NCBI GenBank assembly: GCA_951394405.1
Contig: OX596339.1
Span: 806,001-870,000, forward strand
DNA length: 64,000 nt
Source: Coprinellus micaceus
Taxonomy: Eukaryota; Basidiomycota; Agaricomycetes; Agaricales; Psathyrellaceae
Direction of reading: 5' to 3'
Part shown: positions 48,256-58,961 of the stretch, in pieces
How positions within the stretch are numbered: position 1 is the stretch's first letter
Layout of the letters: every line of letters begins with the position of its first letter
The notes under the pieces: generated by a model
What the model saw: only the letters and a program-made list of their open reading frames with translations
Told to the model about the DNA's origin: nothing
Database searches by the model: none
Position numbers and translations under genes: made by a program

Positions 48256-50244
48256 ATGCCCACTTCCCTCTATGACCTCCCTCCAGAAATCCTCTACACA
48301 ATCGCCGACCTCGTCCAGTCCAGACCTTATGACCCCAGCACCGTCAGGTCCTGCGCATCGTCCTGCCGCCTCCTCCGCGCCATTTTCCGACCATTCGTAT
48401 GGAGTCGCCTCGAAATCTCGGAACTCCACGCTGGGAGCGCTCTCCGGACAGACACTGGGAAGGGGAAGCAGCGTGCGTTGGAGGGGCTGAGGCATGAACG
48501 GGAGAAGCAAGGTCCTGGAAGGGCCACGGAACAGCCGACGAGCGAATGTCGACCGGGAGCTAGCTCTACCGGGAACAATGATGGCGTATGTACCGCCGAT
48601 GCCCCGCCATTCACCCGCGCCCTCACCCTCCTTGACGACATTCTTGCGACTTCTCCCGAAATCGGGGCGTATGTGAAGGACCTGGACGTCTACTTACCCA
48701 ACGAGGATGGACTTGGTGTTCCCAGAGGAGTCTCTGGCGAGGGTGAGGAAGGGGGAGGCGAGTCGAGATGCCTGGAAGAGTGGAACGTGAGGGGACGAGA
48801 AGCAATGCCGGAAGAGAGGCTCTTCCCTCGCATTGTTACGCGCCTGACGAACTTGCGCAAGCTCCGGGTCTCGGTCGGCTCGTACCAGTGTCAACGGCGC
48901 TGTCCCCCACGCTCCCGAATCGACTGGGACGTCCTATCTCCAGGACTTCGATCGGGCTTTACGACATTGTTCAGAGGGGAAAGGTTGGAAGAGGTCTACC
49001 TCAATTGTGTTGTCATTCCGCCAAGGATGCTCTTCGGACTGAGAGCTGGGACGCAGACGGGCAACGGCGCTATGTTGGGCCGCTTGAAGAAGTTGGAACT
49101 CCATTCATACTGGTTTCTCTCAGTCAAGAGGCTCCAGCAGCTTGAAGACTTCGATAACGACAGGTCGGCTTTCCCAGGGATGTCGATCGGATCCTCCCTC
49201 GAAGACTCCCTGAACGCATTCCAGGCGACGTCACCCCTTCACTCCACCGTCCCGACGACCCTTCCGACCCCTACCCTCACCTCCCTCCACCTCGGCTTCT
49301 GTGACTCGGAATTCCTCCGGTACATCTCGGTGGTTTACCCTGATGCTTTCATGGGCCTGAAGAGCTTATCCCTGAACGTCATTGAGAAGGACCTAGGCTG
49401 GTGCCAAAGGTTCTTGGACGTCATAGTAGCCGGTTCCCCGGCGTCCACGTCGTCGTCGACCCTGAGCACTCATGGACTCGAGTCCTTCGACTGTACGATC
49501 CGATGCAACACCCAAGCTTCGTACCTCGGGCTGTTCACCCTGCATGCTCTCGACTTCTCTCACTGCTCCTCACTCCGACACCTCTCTCTCAAGTACCTGC
49601 TTATCAGCCAGGTGACCGAGGCCGTGAAGAGGGCCATGGAGGTCAACGTCGCGACTGCCTTGTCTGCATGCCGTCTGGGGCAAGGGCCCGAGCACGAGAC
49701 GGGGGGTGTCGAGGGGATTCCGCAGAGGAAGGGAGTAGAGACAATGCACATCGTCGTCGACTGGTCGTTCAATGGAGACCTCATCCTCCTCGATGCGTTC
49801 AAGGATCTCGATAGGATCGTCGAGGACTCGTACTATACTTCCAACGAGGGTGGATATGGAAAGAGGAAGAGTCTCAATCTCGAGTCGTTCAAGATTGAGG
49901 CTACTCATTCGCCATGTCCTGATGCTGGAAGCTGTAGGTTCAGGAGGGAGGTCTCATCTCCCCCACCGCCTCTGAAACGTCTGCCTTCGATGTCCGGGTC
50001 GCTCCCCTCCCCGACTCCTGGTCCTAGCCCTGTGCTGTCCAGGCGCCCAACTCCCCTCCGAACGTCGTCATCCCCCCATCCCCACCGCGGTGTCAGCGCC
50101 CACGACCACACGTCGAATGAAGGTACCCTCGTCAAGTTCTTCCCCTTCCTCACGACCCTCCAAGGTCTCGAGGATGGAGTTGACTTCGAAAGTCGGTATG
50201 TGCTGGAGCACCGCATGGAGCTCGGCCCAGGGATCATGATGTAA
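48256..50244 (+). CDS. F-box protein, single exon
   Basis: Uninterrupted 662-codon gene. The N-terminus is a canonical F-box (MPTSLYDLPPEILYTIADLV, then SCRLLRAIFRPFVWSRLEI), the Skp1-binding part of SCF adaptors. The body has Leu-rich segments (LTNLRKLRVSVGSY, GRLKKLELHSYWF, LTSLHLGFCDSEFLRYISVV, SSLRHLSLKYLLIS) separated by low-complexity insertions. A Ser/Pro-rich tail lies near residues 560-620. It differs from the spliced F-box/LRR family in this window in having no introns and only general similarity. Expected role: substrate recognition for ubiquitylation; target unknown. Confidence 0.85.
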   Translation: MPTSLYDLPPEILYTIADLVQSRPYDPSTVRSCASSCRLLRAIFRPFVWSRLEISELHAGSALRTDTGKGKQRALEGLRHEREKQGPGRATEQPTSECRPGASSTGNNDGVCTADAPPFTRALTLLDDILATSPEIGAYVKDLDVYLPNEDGLGVPRGVSGEGEEGGGESRCLEEWNVRGREAMPEERLFPRIVTRLTNLRKLRVSVGSYQCQRRCPPRSRIDWDVLSPGLRSGFTTLFRGERLEEVYLNCVVIPPRMLFGLRAGTQTGNGAMLGRLKKLELHSYWFLSVKRLQQLEDFDNDRSAFPGMSIGSSLEDSLNAFQATSPLHSTVPTTLPTPTLTSLHLGFCDSEFLRYISVVYPDAFMGLKSLSLNVIEKDLGWCQRFLDVIVAGSPASTSSSTLSTHGLESFDCTIRCNTQASYLGLFTLHALDFSHCSSLRHLSLKYLLISQVTEAVKRAMEVNVATALSACRLGQGPEHETGGVEGIPQRKGVETMHIVVDWSFNGDLILLDAFKDLDRIVEDSYYTSNEGGYGKRKSLNLESFKIEATHSPCPDAGSCRFRREVSSPPPPLKRLPSMSGSLPSPTPGPSPVLSRRPTPLRTSSSPHPHRGVSAHDHTSNEGTLVKFFPFLTTLQGLEDGVDFESRYVLEHRMELGPGIMM

Positions 50245-51486
50245 GTGGCTTTCAGGGCTAGTGAAGGCAGGAAGTGAAGAGAAGTGCTCCTCGGAAGGGG
50301 AAAGGGGGATTGGGCGACCAGGCGAGGTTCCAGGTACGCCGCGGCCGTACCGCCTGCAATGGTTTGATGTTTATTCTTTCACGCATTTTACGACTGCTTT
50401 CAACGTTGGACGATAGGAAACGATCATTCACGAGTTTTAATGGGCTTTCTGGGACTCTTTCACCTTTCGTTCGTATACCCCTGAACATCTTTCGCGTCTC
50501 GTCCATCTCGCACATTGCTTCAGATACATCGCTGTCGTCCCATTTCTCTCACACCCGGAACACTGCTTTCCCTTTCTTACCTGGATCTACATCCCTCTGT
50601 ACTATATCGTCACCTATCTCGTGCTCTCAACTTCATTAGCTAATCTATCCTGCATAGTACATACTCATCTCATCTCTCCTCTCCTCTCACCTATCTCTGT
50701 AGACTATTTTCCACTCCTCATTCTTGGGCATCTGCGAATACCACGGGCTTCGTGTCACGAACTCTTCGTTTGAGGGCTACCTCTGGCAACTTGGCCTCTC
50801 GTCGAATGTCAATGTTTTGGCTCTCGGTCCCCTCACCCGATGCCCACAGCCGATCTACCGAACTCCCCGAGTGATGTGGCCTCGAGTTTTCGTCCAAGCT
50901 TCCGGTGGCTGGCCCTGTCTCCCTTCTTCGCTTCCTCTCTTCCGACCCAAGCCCCCGAGTTGGTGCGCAGGGCCCAACTCCACCACAATGATCGGCGAAC
51001 TCCCAGGAACCCAAACTTTCAAATTACTCAAGTCAGTCAACTGGGACCGCACCCAAACTCCAACTGTAACCGTAAGGCACGTTATCGTCAGAGGCAGAGC
51101 TTTCTGGGTCAGTTTCTCCTGCAAAGGTTACTACGGGGTCAGCCCACCTTAATCCTGCTTCATTCTCCCGCCGCAAACGTAAACCCTGAGCTATATCTGC
51201 TCCCACTGAGCACAGGACGAATTTGGGACGAACCCAGATCTGCGAAGCTCCTCCAAATGAACGGAACGAAATGTGGGGCTCAGAACCCTACGCGATTGGG
51301 TTGGAAGGGTCCGAAATGAATTATGGGGTATGAGATGAAGCAACGTCATCGAGGCAGTACAGCATAGTCCCTGTCAATATGAGTGGTAAATGCAGTTATA
51401 GATCGACGACGAGTGTCAGAGCCATATTCCGGAATCTTGGATTTTTGCTGCCCATTCGCCACATCCTCGCTTGGGATAAGGGAGGC
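50245..51486. other. Convergent intergenic region
   Basis: 3' flanks of the F-box gene and the BioF-like gene. Overlapping short open frames (up to ~160 codons around 50840-51319) occur in several frames with Pro/Ser-rich composition and no domain; not called. Confidence 0.4.
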
Positions 51487-53065
51487 TCAAAGCTTGGCTA
51501 GCCTCATATCCGCCTCTTTCGCTCGTATCGACTCTTGCGTGGTCATCGGCGGTAGCTGAGCCAGCGTCGAGGGCTTCATCTTCTCCATCTGCTTTTCACT
51601 GGACCCTGATTCTCGTTCCGCCCACTCCATGCACCCGTTTACAAGCCGTTCGACCTCATCGCTCGTATTCCCAGCATGCAAGCACACTCGCACACGACCT
51701 TTGCCTTTTGGCACCGTTGGCCAAGTGATGGGTCGTGCGTTCATACCCAGTGAGAGTAGGTGGGCGGAGAGGGGACGCGGGTGTGAGGTAAGGAGGGGAA
51801 TGATCGGGGAGAGTGTCGACATCGGGGAAGAGGAAGAGGCTGGATTAGAAGCGGTGAGGTGCGAGGGTAATGAGAGTAGGGAAGTGGGAATCTTGCTAGA
51901 TTTCAACCGCGGTTGGAGGGTAGATATTAGTTGGGCGGAGAGTGAGAACAGGTGCTCCGTAAGTCTATCAGCCGTACCGTCTTCGAGTAAATCGAACGAG
52001 GCGTCGGCGGCGATGACGTTGGCGTAGCTTTGAGAAGTCGTGTAGATGAGAGGCCGCGCGTAGTTGAGGAGGTAGTCGCGGATAAGCTCGGTTGTCACGA
52101 TCACAGCTACGTCCCCATTGCATCGTCAGGTCCTCTATTGCCTGCTGAGAGAGGAAAAAATCAAACGCACCTCCACTAGCGCCCAGAGCCTTCCCAAACG
52201 TATGCAACCTCGCCAACACCCTGCCTTCCAAGCCCAGTTGCGCGACCCTTCCCAGCCCTTTCGGTCCATAGATTCCTGTCGAATGTGCCTCGTCGACGAT
52301 GAGGTACGCGTTTCCGAGCGGGAAGACTTCATCCATGACATCGACGAATTCCCGGAGGGGTGAGACCGTCCCATCCATACTATACAGGCTCTCCACCGAG
52401 ACGAAAACGCTCCGGCTCCCCGTTGCAAAGGCCCGGGCGATGTCTTGCGATTCCGTGGGCGATTTATGCGTGGAAGAGGTTCTTAAGCTCTGCAGAACGC
52501 GCCTGAGATCTTGAACGGAGTTGTGCTCGAACGGAAGGCGCAGGTGGGGTTCGACTCTCGAGGCGCGCATGCCATCGTGTACACTTGCATGGATGTACTC
52601 GTCGTACACGATCGCGTCGCCTGGTTGCGGTATACACGAGAAAAAGCCGACATTCGCGTCGAATCCTGAATTGAAAAGGAGGGCCGCCGGTTTGCGTGCT
52701 GGATCTTCTGCGTTCTTCCCTGCCGAACTCCCGCAGAAAAACGTCTTCATCCTCTCCTCGAACTCGGCGTGCGCACGCCCGTTGACCAACAACCTTGACC
52801 CTCCCGACCCCAGGATATCCGGGGCATTTTGAAGCTTTTGGAGGAAGAGAGCACGCAGATGGGGCGAAGTGGTGAGTGAGAGGTAGTCGTTTGAGGTGAA
52901 GTCGATTAGGCGCTGGGAATTCGATGATCCTAACTTTGACGACTCCCGATCGGATCCAAATGAAGAGGGAGATGCGTCAGGATCGGGGAGCCTGCGTCTA
53001 ATGAGCCGTCTGTCGCGAGACGAGAGCGCCTTGGAGAGCTTCTGGTTGAGAGCACTGCCGCTCAT
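51487..53065 (-). CDS. bioF: 8-amino-7-oxononanoate synthase-like PLP enzyme with peroxisomal tail
   Basis: Two exons (53065-52171 and 52106-51487) joined over a 64-nt GTGCGT...TAG intron give 504 residues. The open frame extends upstream, but MSGSALNQKL at 53065 is the likely start. Landmarks of the alpha-oxoamine synthase family are DFTSNDYLSL, GSGGSRLLVNG, FNSGFDANVGFFS, YDEYIHASVHDG, DEAHSTGIYGPKG and HTFGKALG, whose Lys should bind PLP. The enzyme condenses pimeloyl-CoA with alanine in biotin synthesis. The C-terminus ends AKL, a type 1 peroxisomal targeting signal, agreeing with the known peroxisomal location of fungal BioF. A Ser-rich insertion of ~40 residues follows NPAS. No other biotin genes are in the window. 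Confidence 0.88.
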
Positions 53066-54267
53066 TGGGGAATGGGAAGAAGGAAAAGGAGAGAGATCTC
53101 GGCGTATGTCAAGCGGAATGTGGCTTATGTTTTCTGTTCTTTTTCTGAATTCTGTGACGCTTCGGTTACAACGTCCGCCGGTGAGAAAAGCCGATGGGCT
53201 ACTCAGTGCCTGTCCTGGGGTTTCGAAAACCCTCCATGCTATACCGACACGCAGGGCCCAATGGAACATGTACTTGGGGTAGAGAAGGGTAGGATATGAT
53301 GATACAGGAAGAGGGGGTAGTGTGAGCTCAATCTTGTAAAGCCTCAATTTCAAGCGTCGTCTTTTCGAGAAAGGCGTCGTAGGAGTCTTGGTATCCAGCT
53401 ATATCGACGTAAGAGACCTAAGATGAGTTTCGGGCAGGGTAAACTGACCAGGTGTTTTCGCGAGAGCACGATAACGTGCTATAACGACACGGTTATGTTC
53501 AATGGCAGAGAGCTGCGCATGTTTTATCGTTCCTGGGGTCACTTTAGCATATAACCTCCACAATAAATCTCATGGGGCGCACCAGACAGATGGACGAGAT
53601 TGGGGAGATATCGGACGCCGTCGATGCTCGTGAGCATAGTCAGCGCAGCCCAAGCAATCTTGTGGTGCTCTCTTGATACACGAATGATTCCAACACTCGT
53701 CTGGGGTGAGAAATACTTGACTGCGGGCACGTCAGCATATCCTCATCGCCTTTGAAGGCCTTCACTCCAACGTACTGGTTAGCGAAGGGGCGACTGCACC
53801 CCACCCCACGTCCCCGAAATTGTTCAGAACGCTCTGTCGAAGGGCATTCCATATTATCTTCCCGTCCAAGGCAATGGCGGGCTTGTTCAACGGCTTGGAT
53901 TTGTCGATAGGGATGAACTCGACGAGGAGCCAGCGATTCTACCCTGTTCTTGTGAGCGATTTGCCAACAGTTCATAGGGAAATGGGTACCTTGAACCTGA
54001 CCATAGTTCCTCTTACCTTGCCCTAAAATGGTTCAAACCGAGCTCATCGTTGTGGTGGTGGTTCAGAAACAAGAATTATTCGGTGATTAACCCCGTCAAT
54101 TAAATGTTGATCACACCAAAAACAACCGATCCACGGCTTGACTCCAACGCCCATCTCGAAGCCTTGCTGATCGTCGTTGGCGACGACGGCGACGCCTCTT
54201 ATACCCCCCAAACTCAAGGGCAGGAACCCGCTATACCCCTCACATCGCCCTTGACGACCTCGCCACG
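53066..54267. other. Divergent intergenic region
   Basis: Upstream region of the BioF-like gene (minus) and the charged-repeat gene (plus). No coding signal beyond short frames. Confidence 0.4.
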
Positions 54268-56704
54268 ATGGCACCCATCTTTAGCAACCTCTTCTCGTTT
54301 GGGCGCAAACGCAGCGCGAAGAAGGATCCCAATGGCCTCCCCATGCCCCCCGACTCGCCCATCTCGCCCATCTCGATGGAGAGCGAAAGGCCACCCAAGA
54401 AGGAGAAACCCAAGAAGGAGAAGAAATCCAAGGACAAAGTGCCGAAGCCAGGCATGCTAGAACGGTCGGCTTCGGGCGTCGTACGCGACGGGCACGAGTT
54501 GCTGAACCACGCGGCGGGGCTGCTGGGACAGTTCGGGGGCCAGCTGGGGAGCGATATCGGGTTCTTCCACCACCGGATCGAGGAGTGAGTACTCAATTCA
54601 TCGATATGGGCGCTAATTGACAATTCCAGGCTGCGCGTTGCGAACCCCCTCAAGGGCAAGCTCTCCAAGAAGCGCAAAGTTAGTCCAGAATTTATACACG
54701 ACTGCCAGGTTCTACTCGACGAGATTCAGGTGTGTAGGCCGTAATTTCACCCCACACTGTGCTAATATACCGCAGAAAGCTCTGGGCATCCCTCCAGGTC
54801 CACTACCTCTACCCCCGCAACCCGTGCAGCGGCGACGCTCCTCATCCAGCAGCCGCAGCCGCTCTCGATCTCCGCTTCCCGTCCTCCTGCGCTTCCACCC
54901 GCCGTCGAACAAGGACGCATCGCCGAAAGTCTCCTTTGTTGACGCCGACCTGCCACCGCCCTCTCAGAACGGCAGTGCGAGCAAGCACCAGAAACATGCG
55001 TCGATGCCGACGAACGGGTGGTACAACCCGAGTGCGGGCGTCCCGATGCAGGGACACCCTCAGCGGCCTGCTGAGCTGAAGCGGAGTGCAACCGTCAAGT
55101 CTGCGTCTACCAGCTCCAAGAAGGGTCAGAAGGGGGCTGTTGTGGCAGCACCGGGAGCGGCGGGTGCAGGGCCTGGCCTTGGCGCAGCGGTTGTTGGAGC
55201 ACAGCCCGAACTGGGTTCGGTATGTCTTCCTGACATCCCGTTATCAGGAAGTCACGTTAAGCTTTCTTCTTTTGCTATCAATAGCGGGCGCACGAGCCAG
55301 AAGGCAGCAGGTCGCGCAAGTACGACAAATACGACGATGGGTATGAACGGAGGCGGTATGAGGAGGATGAGCGGTATTATGGGTCTTCTTCCAGGGTGCG
55401 TTTCTATTCCCTGTTCGGCTTCCATTTAACTGACGAGACTCTAGAGACACCGAAGATACGACAGTGATGATGACTATTACCGCGACAGAGAACGAGGCTA
55501 TTACGACGACGACGAATATTACCGACGGAAAGAACGGGAGCGTCGGGACACAGAACGCGATCGCAGACCACGCCACGAGAGGGGCCACTCTGACTCCAAT
55601 TACGACTCTAGGGACCGGGACCGAGGGTATAGAGACCGTGACAGAGACAGAGATTATCACGACGAGTATGACCGCGAACGATCGAAGAGGCACCGGTCGA
55701 GAAGGGACGAGCAGCCGCAGGAGGTGGATGAACACGGGCAACCGATTCCGAGGCCGGAAGGTGAGGCTGGGGAGGCTGGTCCGAGTGCAGGGTCCGAGTC
55801 GAGGAAGCGGAGGAGGGATAAGGATCGAGAACGTGACAGGGACCGCGATAGGGAAGGTAGGGGAGATAGAGACAAAGATCGGGATCGGGATAGGGATGGG
55901 GGTGGCAGACAGAGAGACAGAGAGAGAGGGTGGTACCGGGAGCGGGATAAGGATAGGGATAGGGATAGGGATCGTGGAGACAAGCAGCCGAAGGACGGTA
56001 AGCTAAGAAACGCTGGTGGCGTGGAGCTCGAGCCGATACATGAGGATGGACACGGTAGCGAGCCCCCTCGCGTCGTTCCACCCAATACCCCGCTACATGA
56101 GATGCAGCCTCCAAGACCTGCCGGAGGCGTACCGATGATTCCGACAGTTGTGGAGTTCCCGCATGAGGATTCTGGTGGGTACGATGATAGCGAGCGGAGG
56201 AGGCGGGAACGTAAAGAAAGGAGGGACAGGGAGAGGGAAGAAAGGGATCGAGAGGAGAGGGAGTATTGGGAGAGGAAGGAGAGGCGGGAACGGAGACGGA
56301 GGGAGCGGGAAGAGAGGGAGAGGGAGGAGAGGGGTGCTGAGGCTCCTGGAGAGCAGGGCCAGGACGGTCGAAGGTACGAGGAAGACCCCTATCGCAGTTC
56401 AAGGCGGCGAGGGTCGGATCGAGATAGGGAGAGGGAGAGGGAGCGTGGTGGAGTGGATGAGCCCTATCGGGAAAGGGAGAGAGACAGAGACAGAGGGAGG
56501 GAGCGGGATGAAGGGATTCACCGAGAAAGAGATATGGGCAGGGAGAGGGGAAGTGTCAACCACCCGTATGGGGAGCGTGACCCCAACATGCTGGGCCCCG
56601 AGAACGATGCAGCAGGGTCGAGGTTCATGGAGTTCTTCTCTCCTGCACCTGGGACGATTGCGTCGCTACCGAGGCGAGCGGAGAGTATCATGGTGAGAGG
56701 GTGA
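54268..56704 (+). CDS. Charged low-complexity protein with long Arg/Asp/Glu repeat tail
   Basis: Five exons (54268-54584, 54630-54729, 54776-55219, 55285-55395, 55445-56704) give 743 residues in phase. Residues 1-60 are basic and Pro-rich (PIFSNLFSFGRKRSAKK). About residues 70-140 form the only ordered-looking part (DGHELLNHAAGLLGQFGGQL, then LKGKLSKKRKVSPEFIHDCQ and VLLDEIQ). An SR-like and Ser/Pro stretch follows. From about residue 290 the protein is a long run of RD, RE and RER dipeptides with scattered Tyr. RD/RS-rich tails occur in RNA-binding and splicing-related proteins, but no RNA-binding domain is visible, so that role is only a guess. It ends in a short neutral tail (FMEFFSPAPGTIASLPRRAE). 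Confidence 0.8.
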
Positions 56705-57758
56705 GTGTGAGTTGGAAATTTTGCCGAGGGTGGCAGTGTGTCTGCCACACTCGACGTCGGAGATGTATGTTTTACTCTATGCGTTTCTTTCCTCCACTCT
56801 TTCCCCCCCTGTTGTAACACAGTCCTTCCTCCAACGGTCTGCTCCTGGTTCTGGAATCACGTTGATACCCACATGTACATATGCATCTCTGTTCTGTACT
56901 CACCATCGCCGTTCGATTATCTATTTCATGTTGTATTGCTTCATATCTTATTAGTTCCCCGCACTTGCTTCGCTTTTGTGTATTCAACACCGTTACTTAT
57001 CGCCTGCCCCTACTTATTCCTTGCGACGGATGGACTTGATTCATTGGAACGCGCTGTGTCGACCGTCGATAGATAGCTGCGCGTCGACTCAACACTGCCA
57101 TTGATCACTGACGCTGTTAGGTAGGTGATAAAGGTATGATCGATATTATACCTCTCCGTGAAGGACCCATCCTAATGAACTCTGTCTCCCTAGGAAACCC
57201 CACTTCTGTGATGAAATTGGAAAACTTCGGCCCTCTCTCTCTCAAACCGGAACCCCAAACGCGTTTGGTTCACTTAAATCCGGATCATTGCGCTCATTGG
57301 GGTCCAGGATCCTCCGGCCTCTCGATAATTGCGCTTCCACCAGCAGCGTTGCTGGCCTGTGCCAGCCGAGCGCGCTCGGGTCGCAGGATCGCATTGAGCA
57401 TGCAACTTTCTTCCCGCCGGCTCTCCATGCGACCCCACGTCTTCTCCACGCGTTAGCGTGTGCACACCAGTGCACGACGCGTCGCGTGGACCAAAACGAG
57501 GATCGTCGGCGATACCCGTTCTCCAAGTGGAAGTGAAACCGGCCTCATTTCGTTATTCGTATCAAATTTGGCCTTTGAAACTGATTGGAGGAGGTCGTGC
57601 AACATTGTCCTCGTCGTAGCCGTGGGGATATCGTCTCGGTAGGCTTTGGATTTTCGGTATAAGAGACCAGTTTGAACAGCCATACCTTCCCATCGTCGAG
57701 TTCCCCCTTCTCTCCAGGCAATACTCTTACTCCTCACCATCTTCATCCAATCTTCGCA
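56705..57758. other. Intergenic
   Basis: 3' flank of the charged-repeat gene (CT-rich, 56790-56960) and the promoter of the small secreted protein. No gene recognised. Confidence 0.4.
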
Positions 57759-58300
57759 ATGCAGTGGAAGCTCGCTAGTGCTATTCTCCTCGCCGCCTCA
57801 TCGCTCAGAGGTGTCGCGGCTCTGTGCGATGGCAGCAATTGGGCGATCGGAGAGAAGGTTCAAGAACTATATCCTGGGGGCCCGTTGCATTGTAAGCGCA
57901 ATTCGCATTCCCCCCTACGGCCTCTGAATGTTCTGCTGTAGACTTCGTGTATGTGACGACCCCAGACCAAAGGATGAACGACGAAATCGTCATCCCGAAT
58001 AACGGGAACATCTGTACCCACCCTCAATTCGGGTGCTCTCCCCCGCCTATCTTTATCAACAAGTATATTAGCAAGGCCGGTATCACGTACGTGGGGTTCA
58101 TCCGTTGCTCGAGGAAGTCAGGTCTCACCCCAATTATTCAGCTATAACTGCTTCAGGGACCCTGTGGATGAGCGCGTTACCAAGCTTGACAGCTTCTACA
58201 ATAAGGACAATAAGATTCAGTCATGCGTGAGTGGTCGTAATCTTCTCCCTCTCACTACTGGTCCTTATGCCTGGGTCTCTCTTAGTGCCGAAGGGCGTGA
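57759..58300 (+). CDS. Small secreted cysteine-containing protein
   Basis: Four exons (57759-57891, 57942-58086, 58142-58226, 58286-58300) give 125 residues in phase. A signal peptide (MQWKLASAILLAASSLRGVA) precedes a mature part of about 103 residues with six cysteines: one near its start, two in the middle (ICTHPQFGC), one in YNCF and a final CC. No known domain. Size, secretion signal and cysteine content fit the broad class of small secreted proteins of fungi; whether it acts on a host, a competitor or the cell wall cannot be told. The last exon is only 15 bases, so the exact C-terminus is less certain. Confidence 0.65.
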
Positions 58301-58961
58301 TTAGCGCAAGGGGAATACGGAAGCCTGGTGCAGTTGTGAAACTCTTATGTCCATATACGCTATCTATAGCCGTGTTGATATGAGTGATCTACCCGCGATG
58401 GGCGCTTAATAATAAGGGGTTTCCTCTCACCGACTCGTGGTGACAATAGTTCAGAGCGCGGCAGAAATGGTTGCGAATGACTCCCATAAGCTTACCCATT
58501 TGTTTAGGGCGACTGGGCGTGCGTTCAAGTGGATACGGACACCGCTGGTTGAGAGAAACAAGTGCATAATTGCCTAGGTTAACGCCACGAAGATGGACGT
58601 ATATCCCGACTTTACACCATTCCTAATCTTCCTTATGTTAGGCTCCACTCAGTAATAGAACAAATGAATCGTTTGGGAGCACACGGTAGGCCCATTGTTG
58701 GTATCCTGTCGAGTCGGAAATGGAGCCCCTGAGTGATGTACAATAAGCGCTCGGTGGGCGCTTGTTGACGATCCCCTCGCTGTAGGCTGAAATAGTGGAA
58801 CCTGAGAGAAATCAAACGTCTAGACGTAAGGAATTGATTTGATGAGCTCCTACACCCACAAGAGCGTCCGCGAGTATAAATATGGGGATGGTGCAGTCGA
58901 GCCGACCAACTCAATTCACTGCCCCTCCAGACCTGACTCCCCGACGTTCTCCGATCTCCCG
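58301..58961. other. Intergenic, upstream of the F-box gene with the insertion
   Basis: No gene. Two GGGCGCTT octamers (58400, 58756) lie about 350 bases apart. The TATA box for the next gene is at 58875. Confidence 0.45.
58875..58882 (+). promoter_or_regulatory. TATA box of F-box paralog 6
   Basis: TATAAATA 80 bases before the ATG at 58962. It argues for that ATG over the in-frame ATG at 58842, which lies upstream of the box. Confidence 0.55.

Noticed and set aside
18160..58205. A 15-base identity (CTTCTACAATAAGGA) near 18172 and near 58194
   Set aside because: A match of this length between two sites is expected by chance in a window this size; flanks do not align.
58842..58961. Upstream in-frame ATG as start of F-box paralog 6
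   Set aside because: A good TATA box at 58875 lies downstream of it, so the ATG at 58962 is more likely the start.
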